A DNA stretch of 35,365 nt from Nitrospinaceae bacterium (lineage in GTDB: Bacteria; Nitrospinota; Nitrospinia; Nitrospinales; VA-1). This document shows positions 17,183 through 23,892 of the stretch, one piece after another. Both the position numbers and the translations under genes were made by a program. Under the pieces are notes generated by a model, which did no database searches, had not been told where the DNA came from, and worked only from the letters and a program-made list of their open reading frames with translations. Position 1 is the stretch's first letter. The number at the start of each line of letters is the position of its first letter. The stretch lies in contig JALPWY010000016.1 of the NCBI GenBank assembly GCA_023271875.1, forward strand, positions 1 to 35,365. Reading direction: 5' to 3'.

Positions 17183-17196
17183 TCGTTTCAGCGCCC
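17183..17196 (-). repeat. Right arm of 14-bp perfect inverted repeat
   Basis: TCGTTTCAGCGCCC lies 32 bases past the stop of the H1-like gene and pairs perfectly with 16963-16976. It is followed by AAAAACATTT rather than a T tract, so the pair is not a standard terminator. Confidence 0.8.
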
Positions 17197-17255
17197 AAAA
17201 ACATTTCTAGCCTACCGCAAAACCCCTCTCCATTTTCTTTGCGAAGTCAAACTTA

Positions 17256-17291
17256 AATCTAACTATTTGAATAACTGTTGGTTATTAGATT
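17256..17291. repeat. AT-rich nested inverted repeat between convergent genes
   Basis: AATCTA/TAGATT (17256-17261 and 17286-17291) encloses ATAAC-TGTTG-GTTAT (17271-17285). The structure overlaps the stop of the rlmI-like gene. It may serve as a weak bidirectional terminator between the H1-like and rlmI-like genes, but there is no clear T tract. Confidence 0.35.
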
Positions 17292-18484
17292 ATTTTACAA
17301 AACACTCCTTTTAGGTATTCCCCTTCCCTAAATATAAATGGGTGATCCTTTGCGTGACTGGTACGGCCGGTTTCTTCATATCCACGGCTAGTTGACTGAA
17401 TTCCTGAAAATACAGCCTTAAAAAAACTGGGGGGTTGAACATGAACTGAACAAGACGCAGCAAAAAGAATACCCCCTTTTTTAGTAACCTTAGCACCCGC
17501 CTGAGCTAGCTTCATGTATGCATTTAGAGCGACATTTGCTTGTTTTTTTCTTTTCGCAAACGCTGGTGGATCTAGAATAACCAAATCATACTCCTGATTA
17601 CCCAATTCTAATTCTGACAACGCATCGAACCCATCTGCTTTCATTTGACTGAATTCTTCCACTGAAAAATTTCGATTTGAAAAATGTAATCTTAAGTTTT
17701 TTCTTGATGCCGCCAACGCAACAGAATTAGAGTCAATTTCTAAAACTGAACTGGCACCCCCGGCAAAGGCATAAACTGAAAACGCTCCTGTATAACTAAA
17801 TACATTCAATACGGAGTTCCCCCTTGATAACAAACGGACCTTTTGTCTATTTTCTCGTTGGTCAAGGTAAAAACCTGTTTTTTGCCCAGCAATTACATCC
17901 ACCTCAAAATCAATTCCATTTTCTTTAAAACGAACTGGTCCTTCTAATTTGTCACCAAACAGAAGGTGTCCTTCATTATACTTTTTTGAAATTCCCGCTA
18001 ATGCTGCTACTTTTCGACTCCGTCTTAAAACACAACGTTTGATAGAAAGTTTTTTTTTGAATAACGTAATTAAGGTGTCCAGATAGGGAACCCATGCGGA
18101 CGTGTATAGCTTTAGAACTACTGTCTCTTCATAACGATCAAGTACTAATCCGGGGAAACCATCATTCTCTCCATTTATAACACGGTAACCGGTTGTCCCT
18201 TCACCGGACAAATTATCACGTAGTTCCAGAGCCCGGTTAAACCTTTCTTCAAAAAAACTTCTGTCAATGTCGACTGGATTGGAAGTTTGTAAGATACGCA
18301 AACGAATATCTGACTCTGGGTCGTACAAACCAATAGCGAGAAATTGGTTTTTGCTATCGTACACCACCGCTAAGTCACCGGGTTTTCCTTCTACCTTTGC
18401 GTTTTGAACTTGATAATGAAATACCCAAGGATACCCCTGTCTAAGTTTTTTCTCCAATGTTTTGGAAATTTTGATATGTATCAT
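17285..18484 (-). CDS. Class I SAM-dependent rRNA methyltransferase, RlmI/RlmK family
   Basis: The 399-residue protein has an N-terminal PUA RNA-binding domain (about 1-75: KLRQGYPWVFHYQVQN, then FLAIGLYDPESDIRLRIL). A linker domain is followed by a Rossmann methyltransferase domain from about 205. This shows QKTGFYLDQRENR, VLNVFSYTGAFSVYAFAGG (SAM-binding motif I), VLEIDSNSVALAA (motif II Asp), DLVILDPPAFAKRKK (DPPAF catalytic loop) and LFAASCSVHV. This architecture is that of E. coli RlmI, the 23S rRNA m5C1962 methyltransferase, so 23S rRNA cytosine methylation is likely though the exact base is inferred. It is followed upstream by mtgA on the same strand at 54 bases. Confidence 0.9.
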   Translation of the reverse strand: MIHIKISKTLEKKLRQGYPWVFHYQVQNAKVEGKPGDLAVVYDSKNQFLAIGLYDPESDIRLRILQTSNPVDIDRSFFEERFNRALELRDNLSGEGTTGYRVINGENDGFPGLVLDRYEETVVLKLYTSAWVPYLDTLITLFKKKLSIKRCVLRRSRKVAALAGISKKYNEGHLLFGDKLEGPVRFKENGIDFEVDVIAGQKTGFYLDQRENRQKVRLLSRGNSVLNVFSYTGAFSVYAFAGGASSVLEIDSNSVALAASRKNLRLHFSNRNFSVEEFSQMKADGFDALSELELGNQEYDLVILDPPAFAKRKKQANVALNAYMKLAQAGAKVTKKGGILFAASCSVHVQPPSFFKAVFSGIQSTSRGYEETGRTSHAKDHPFIFREGEYLKGVFCKII

Positions 18485-18538
18485 TAACTTTAGTTATTCA
18501 AAGAGCATTTTAATTTCGCGAGAAATCAATACAATATT

Positions 18539-19270
18539 TTAATATTGAATAGGAATATGACTCTGGCTCATTATGCTAAGAATTTTTGACTGTCGATCTG
18601 ACACATTTGGTTGTGGATTCAACACTGACCAGATTCGCGGACTAGGCAAAACTGATGCCATTAAAGCCGACTCAACAGGAGAAAGAGTTGCGGATGAATG
18701 TTTATAATATTTAAGAGAAGCGTGTTCACACCCAAACATACCATTTCCCCATTCGATAACATTTAAATAAACTTCTAAAATACGTTTCTTAGTCCATAAA
18801 TTTTCAATCAAAAAAGTAAACCAAACCTCAAGAGACTTACGAAGCCAATTACGATCTTGCCATAGGAATACATTACGTGCTGTTTGCATGGAAATGGTAC
18901 TAGCTCCCACTGTTCTATCAGTCGCGAGATTAATCTTGATAGCGGCTTCAACTGCTTGCCAGTCAAACCCACTATGGTTATAAAATTTTTGATCTTCCGC
19001 GACTATGACAGCACGAATAAGGTTAGGAGAAATTTGATTCAAGGGAACCCAATGTTTCAGAAAAGTGGGGTGTGATTTGTTATAGCCCGATTCAACCCAA
19101 CGAATCCATAGTAAGGGGGTGGTGGGGGGGTCAACTAACCGATAAACCAAAACAGGAATTACTGTAAAAATTAGAAAAAAGATCAAAAAATCGAAAAATA
19201 TTTTAATAAAATAGATTTTGATCGAGGTTTGAATTTTCTTTTTGCGATTTTTTTTTTTCACGCGAGGCAT
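18539..19270 (-). CDS. mtgA: Monofunctional peptidoglycan transglycosylase
   Basis: MtgA polymerises lipid II into glycan strands at the outer face of the inner membrane. I chose the ATG at 19270 (243 residues) because GGAG lies seven bases upstream; the track start nine codons earlier has none. A basic N terminus (VKKKNRKKK) and one membrane anchor (about 20-43) precede the GT51 domain. That domain shows AVIVAEDQKFYNHSGFDW (catalytic E92), GASTISMQTARNVFLWQ, WTKKRILEVYLNVIEWGNGM and SALMASVLPSPRIW, matching the conserved GT51 motifs. No transpeptidase domain follows, as expected. The M23 peptidase gene ends 48 bases upstream on the same strand, giving a cell-wall pair. Confidence 0.95.
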   Translation of the reverse strand: MPRVKKKNRKKKIQTSIKIYFIKIFFDFLIFFLIFTVIPVLVYRLVDPPTTPLLWIRWVESGYNKSHPTFLKHWVPLNQISPNLIRAVIVAEDQKFYNHSGFDWQAVEAAIKINLATDRTVGASTISMQTARNVFLWQDRNWLRKSLEVWFTFLIENLWTKKRILEVYLNVIEWGNGMFGCEHASLKYYKHSSATLSPVESALMASVLPSPRIWSVLNPQPNVSDRQSKILSIMSQSHIPIQY

Positions 19271-19318
19271 TGGCGCGCTCCCTCCCCCCAACACCAAAAC
19301 ATTTATTATATGTGCTAT

Positions 19319-20518
19319 TTAACCGGCCTGGACATTCCGGTCAATCTTATTTTTGTCATAAAACGCGTCATAAAAACTTACTATTTTCTTAAAATCGCCT
19401 CTTTCTTGATCAGAAATATCCCGCTGGTAGGTCTTATGATATTTAAAATCAAAGGGATTATAGACGGTATTTTTGTTACTTCGACCACGAACCTCATAAT
19501 GTAGGTGAGGTGCAAAGCTACGGCCCGTATTCCCAGATTTCCCGATTATCTCACCTTGTTTTACGTACTGTCCTCGTTTCACTAGAACCCGACTCAAATG
19601 AAGGTAGCGAGTTTTAATTTTTTGATTCGGGTGGTCGATCTCAATGCAATAACCGTTAGCCCTTCTATTCCAATTGGCACGACTGACACGACCATCAAAA
19701 GTTGACCGAATGGGTGTTCCAACCTCCGCTTTAAAATCTGTTCCAGCGTGACCTCGCCTCCCTTTTCGAAAATCTCCCGGTAGGGAGACTATTTCTATAT
19801 ATTCATCGATTGGTGACTGTTCTTTTACAATCCGCTGAGGAATTTCTTTACCATTACGATTAAAATACCCCCCATATTTCATTCCTCGTTCTTTGTAAAA
19901 ATTAGCCTTCATTGTTTTTTTTATATAACTGCTTTTATAAATTAATTGCAATATTTTGAACTGACCTTCATTATCTAATCGTTCGTAGACCACATTCAGG
20001 TCGTCCCCATTGCGCATTTCTTTATTTACATCTAGAAACCAAACCAACAATCTTGCTAGATGAGCAGCTAACGAATCACATTCATTCCCTAATTTTACTT
20101 TCTGGCATATCGTATAATTTAGAGAATTTTTGACTTTTAACTTTAGGGCTTGAATATCAGGTTCATTGGACTGAATCGACGAATCAAATAAAACCGGTTC
20201 AACTTTGTAAGAAGAGGTTTCTGCTAAATTAAAATTCTGGACCGACTCTTCTTCATGAATGTTTGTCTTTAACCCTGACCCCAAAGGTTGTCTTTTCAGC
20301 ACAACCGGGTTTAACTCGACTATACTCTCCTCAGTAACCTTTTTCACTTTCAACCCGAAATCATATGCGCTGGCTACTGAACTCAACTCATATTGAAAAA
20401 CCAAAAAATAAATATTGAACCCCAAAGAAGTTACAAATAATAGATTGAACAACATTCTCAAAGAAAAGGTCTTTCGAATATTTTTCCCATGATTTTTTAC
20501 AAAAAATTGTGACTGCAT
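19319..20518 (-). CDS. M23 (LytM-type) metallopeptidase, membrane anchored
   Basis: The 399-residue protein has a single N-terminal membrane segment (about 22-44, MLFNLLFVTSLGFNIYFLVF). A middle region of about 200 residues (DVNKEMRNGDDLNVVYERL) resembles the N-terminal part of MepM/NlpD-type proteins. The C-terminal M23 domain has zinc-ligand motif H257-x3-D261 (GHAGTDFKAEVGTPI), then GYCIEIDHPN, TRYLHLSRVLVKRGQYVKQG and APHLHYEVRG with H338 and H340. All catalytic residues are present, so it is likely an active DD-endopeptidase that cuts peptidoglycan cross-links for growth or division. It is divergent from the SPL-like gene across 245 bases. Confidence 0.93.
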   Translation of the reverse strand: MQSQFFVKNHGKNIRKTFSLRMLFNLLFVTSLGFNIYFLVFQYELSSVASAYDFGLKVKKVTEESIVELNPVVLKRQPLGSGLKTNIHEEESVQNFNLAETSSYKVEPVLFDSSIQSNEPDIQALKLKVKNSLNYTICQKVKLGNECDSLAAHLARLLVWFLDVNKEMRNGDDLNVVYERLDNEGQFKILQLIYKSSYIKKTMKANFYKERGMKYGGYFNRNGKEIPQRIVKEQSPIDEYIEIVSLPGDFRKGRRGHAGTDFKAEVGTPIRSTFDGRVSRANWNRRANGYCIEIDHPNQKIKTRYLHLSRVLVKRGQYVKQGEIIGKSGNTGRSFAPHLHYEVRGRSNKNTVYNPFDFKYHKTYQRDISDQERGDFKKIVSFYDAFYDKNKIDRNVQAG

Positions 20519-20763
20519 AGATATTGTATTCAGAGGTTGAAAATTAGTGGCGAATTAGTTTTATATTGCTCAAATTACGGTTGAAGTATTGAATTGCTAC
20601 AAGATATAGAGAAGTCCTCTGCTGGCTTGCGTTTATAGAACATTTAGGTTATTCATATTAGCACTTCAATTACTTTACCTATCTTAGATCAATGTTATTG
20701 TTGTTTTCTCGAGGTAAAGTATCATTATTTTGCTTTATATTTTAAATAAAATCAATAATTTAC

Positions 20764-21888
20764 ATGAATTCCACTTCTCTTAGCACGGGTAGGGAAATAG
20801 AGTTTTCCCCCGAGACTATCTTTATCGATAAGTCAGTTGCTGACCATCCGCTGACCCTGAAAACTCTTCTTCAATTTCCAGATACGCCCATCGAACATAA
20901 TATTACCGTTGATGAGGCCATTCAAATAATTCGGAAAACTTCAAGTGATGTTTTTGGTGCTGGGAAACGTAATTTGGTCCTCACTCGATTTAAAGGTTCG
21001 TTTCTAAAAAAATGCCCTGGTATTAGCCCGGGAATGGTTTGCTGTAATTATTACGTGGTTAATCTTCTTAAAAATTGCATGTACGATTGTTCCTATTGTT
21101 TTTTACAAGATTTTCTTCAAAACAATCCGCTACTTGTTGCTTACGTTAATATCGAAGATTTATTAGATGAACTAGAGCGAACATTCGCAGCTCACCCCGA
21201 TCGGACATTTCGCGTAGGTACGGGAGAGTTAACTGATAGCCTAGCTCTGGATCAAGTTATTCCATTCTCTCAACAATTGATTCCATTTTTTAACCAGAAA
21301 AAAAATGCAGTTCTTGAACTCAAGACAAAATCAAACTGCGTGATAAACTTGCTAAACCAGAACTGCGCAGATAATGTTGTAGTTTCCTGGTCGTTGAACC
21401 CACAAAGAATTATAGATCAAGAAGAAAAAGGAACCCCAAACCTCGAACAAAGATTAGAGGCTGCTCGGCTGTGCGCAAACAAGGGTTATAAAATAGGAAT
21501 ACACCTCGATCCTATTATAATTTCGCCAGACTGGGAAAGGGCATACCATGGTATGATCGAAAAAATATTCGAGGTGCTATCACCATCGCAAATAGAGTGG
21601 GTGAGTCTTGGCAGTTTTCGCTATCGAATGTCTCTTAAGAAAATCATTAATGAGCGTCATAATAATACTCGCCTATTTACAGGCGAACATATTTCTAGCA
21701 AAGATGGGAAACACCGCTACCTTAGATCGCTTAGGAATGAAGCTTATAAAAACCTTCGCAGTCTCTTAAAAAATTTCTCTACCGATTTAAACGTCTATCT
21801 ATGTATGGAAACCAGAGAGATCTGGGAAGGGGTTACAGGGAAAATGCCGCGGTCTGATGAAACGCTAGACAAATTTTTTGACCTATAA
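20764..21888 (+). CDS. Spore photoproduct lyase-like radical SAM protein
   Basis: The 374-residue protein has the SPL-family arrangement. CMYDCSYCFLQ holds the radical-SAM CxxxCxxC cluster (C105, C109, C112). It is followed by YVNIEDLLDELE, FRVGTGELTDSLALD, VLELKTKSNC, VVSWSLNPQRIIDQEEKGTP, RLEAARLCANKGYKIGIHLDPI and WVSLGSFRYR. Known SPL repairs spore photoproduct with a 5'-deoxyadenosyl radical and a conserved Cys as hydrogen donor. Here the region that holds that Cys reads VGTGELTD, with no Cys between C112 and about residue 190. The host shows no spore genes in this window, so the substrate may not be spore photoproduct. It converges on dnaN with eight bases between stops. Confidence 0.85.
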   Translation: MNSTSLSTGREIEFSPETIFIDKSVADHPLTLKTLLQFPDTPIEHNITVDEAIQIIRKTSSDVFGAGKRNLVLTRFKGSFLKKCPGISPGMVCCNYYVVNLLKNCMYDCSYCFLQDFLQNNPLLVAYVNIEDLLDELERTFAAHPDRTFRVGTGELTDSLALDQVIPFSQQLIPFFNQKKNAVLELKTKSNCVINLLNQNCADNVVVSWSLNPQRIIDQEEKGTPNLEQRLEAARLCANKGYKIGIHLDPIIISPDWERAYHGMIEKIFEVLSPSQIEWVSLGSFRYRMSLKKIINERHNNTRLFTGEHISSKDGKHRYLRSLRNEAYKNLRSLLKNFSTDLNVYLCMETREIWEGVTGKMPRSDETLDKFFDL

Positions 21889-21896
21889 AATCTCAG

Positions 21897-23000
21897 TCAC
21901 AAACGCATAGGCATCACGATACTTTGATAGTCTTTGTCACCGTTTGAGGTGATAAGACATGAGGATTTTTCGTCTTTCAGATTAAGGACAACTTCTTCGT
22001 CATCGATCACGCTTAACACATCGAGAACATATTTAGCATTTAGTCCAACTGAAACACCCTCTCCAGAATAAGAAATAGCTATTTCCTCCCTAGCCTCGCC
22101 TAGCTCAGTCGTATCTGTAGTCAAAACAATATTCCCTGACTGTATATCAAAGCGAACCATTTTCGATTTTTCATCAGCCAGCAACGCAACACGCTTTAAA
22201 GCATGTTGAAACACATCGCGGTTAATCTGTACTTGCAGTTTATTATCGGAAGGAATAACTTGCTGATAATTTGGGAATTTACCATCAATCTTTCTGGAAA
22301 CAATAACCTGATCGCCTTGCATAAAGGCCAAATGATTATTTTTTGCTGAAAAAGAAAAAGTAGCCTCTTCGTCCTCAACGAGTTTCATCAACTCCGCTAA
22401 AGCCTTTTTGGGAATAAGGTAACTTCCTTTTTCACCTTTTGAACTGCCACCAAGATCCCGCCGAATTACTGCTAATCGATGCCCATCAGTTCCAACCATT
22501 TTCACTTTTCCATTATCTTGCTCTAGCAATAAACCGTTCAGAACCTGTCGTGTTTCATCGGGAGACTGCGCAAAAAAAGTCTTTCGGATCATTTCTTTAA
22601 GTAGCTTACCGCTAAGTTCCATTAGGCTATCTTGACTAAATTCGGGAAGAGGAGGGAAGTCTTCCGGGGGCATTCCTGGTAAACGAAATCTTGATTTACC
22701 ACACTTAAGTCTAATCCAATGATTATCTTCCTTGATTAGGTGAACTTCCTCTCTTGGTAGCTCACGCAGAATATCAAATAATTTTTTAGCATTAAGGGTT
22801 ACCTCCCCCGCAGAGACAACATTGGCAGGATAATATCCTTTAGCCCCTATTTCTAAGTCGGTAGCCTGAATACCAATCCGATCTTTTTCTGCATTAAGTA
22901 AAAAATGCGAGAGTATGGGCATCGCACCCTTGGTTTCTGCAATTCCTTGAACTTTTTGCACTCCATCGAGGAAAATATCTTTGTATATCCTAACTTCCAT
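21897..23000 (-). CDS. dnaN: DNA polymerase III sliding clamp (beta subunit)
   Basis: DnaN is the ring-shaped processivity clamp. I prefer the ATG at 23000 (367 residues, MEVRIYKDIFLDGVQKVQGI) because GGAG lies nine bases upstream and the start matches family N termini; the track start nine codons earlier lacks a ribosome site. Clamp motifs are present: AMPILSHFLLNAEKD, ATDLEIGAKG, FRLPGMPPEDFPPLPEF, GLLLEQDNGKVKMVGTDGHRLAV, GKFPNYQQVIPSDN, and the C-terminal QSIVMPMRL, which forms the partner-binding pocket. The gene stands alone: neither dnaA, recF nor gyrB adjoins it. An unusually long non-coding stretch lies upstream. Confidence 0.97.
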   Translation of the reverse strand: MEVRIYKDIFLDGVQKVQGIAETKGAMPILSHFLLNAEKDRIGIQATDLEIGAKGYYPANVVSAGEVTLNAKKLFDILRELPREEVHLIKEDNHWIRLKCGKSRFRLPGMPPEDFPPLPEFSQDSLMELSGKLLKEMIRKTFFAQSPDETRQVLNGLLLEQDNGKVKMVGTDGHRLAVIRRDLGGSSKGEKGSYLIPKKALAELMKLVEDEEATFSFSAKNNHLAFMQGDQVIVSRKIDGKFPNYQQVIPSDNKLQVQINRDVFQHALKRVALLADEKSKMVRFDIQSGNIVLTTDTTELGEAREEIAISYSGEGVSVGLNAKYVLDVLSVIDDEEVVLNLKDEKSSCLITSNGDKDYQSIVMPMRL

Positions 23001-23892
23001 TTGGCGGGTCTCCAAAACGGTGGGCATGCTATTGCGGTTGGTTTAGCATAATTAACCAAGCCTGTCAAAACGTAATTATACAACATACTAACAATAATAC
23101 GTAAACTTAAACCTTAATCGATACCTACCTTCACCCCAAGCAGTATACCTCTGCCTTATCCTTCTAATCTTGACTTGGTATTTATCTTGCGCTAGCCCCG
23201 TACTCCAACCCCGCAAAGAATCATGACAATTTTGATGAAGGCCGGCGCCTTTTCAAATCCAACAGAGACAGCCAAAAAAAAACTTGGGCCCTGGGTTACA
23301 AAGTTCACGAAATTTTAAACTGGAGTGAAAAGTAGTCAATGTAGTAAGTGATGAACACCTCTAAGGAATTTCTCAAATCCGCAGAGTATACTCTTTCAGC
23401 AGGCAGGCCTAATGTTATTCTTTGCAACTGGGTATCCAAACTTTTGAAACTTCTGCTCGCAATACTCTCGATTTAAGTTGTACCCCCACGATAAAACAGG
23501 AACCCTACTCGCTGATCATAAAGTATCTAAGTCACAAGACAGGTCAATGGAATTCAGCTGCCGATACGCCCCTAGGGTTCATCGCTTGCGGAGTTGATCC
23601 CCTAATGATTGAGTTGCGCCCTGATTCATTCAATACCTACTCGGATAACCCGAGTCTCTCAAACTAGAAAAATTTTTCAATCTCTAATGAATAGTCCGAA
23701 ACCGGTTGCAAACATGATGGGTCAGACCGAACTAAGTGGTCCACCTGACTATTTTATAAAATGGCGCTTGTCTTTCGTGACTTATTGAGAAATAATAAAA
23801 AAGAGTATATTCTGGTCTACGATTCCCTTGATTTTATGCTGTTTAGGGACTAACGATTCACATTACTCAACCGGTGGCCATACCAGTGTCCC
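23001..23892. other. Long intergenic stretch (about 890 bases) upstream of dnaN and glnD
   Basis: No convincing gene is seen between the divergent dnaN and glnD genes. The track's 81-codon ORF at 23422 begins with TTG, lacks a ribosome site and family resemblance, and is not called. A 31-codon ATG ORF at 23223-23318 (MTILMKAGAF) is unsupported. Visible structure includes a GGGCCC-centred palindrome near 23285-23297, a short hairpin ACTCGG-ATAAC-CCGAGT at about 23638-23654, and an AT palindrome ATTTTATAAAAT near 23752. No tRNA, tmRNA, RNase P or SRP RNA signature was recognised, and no cluster of DnaA boxes. It may hold promoters for both genes and decayed or unrecognised RNA sequence. Confidence 0.6.
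23785..23813 (+). promoter_or_regulatory. Possible sigma-70 promoter for glnD
   Basis: TTGAGA (23785-23790) and TATTCT (23808-23813) are separated by 17 bases. Each box matches four or five of six consensus bases, and the pair lies about 80 bases before the glnD ATG. Confidence 0.35.

Noticed and set aside
23422-23667. 81-aa ORF in the dnaN-glnD gap
   Set aside because: It begins with TTG right after a stop, has no ribosome site, and shows no recognisable family or motif.
23001-23892. Replication origin next to dnaN
   Set aside because: No cluster of TTATNCACA-like boxes and no AT-rich 13-mers were seen, and dnaA is not adjacent.
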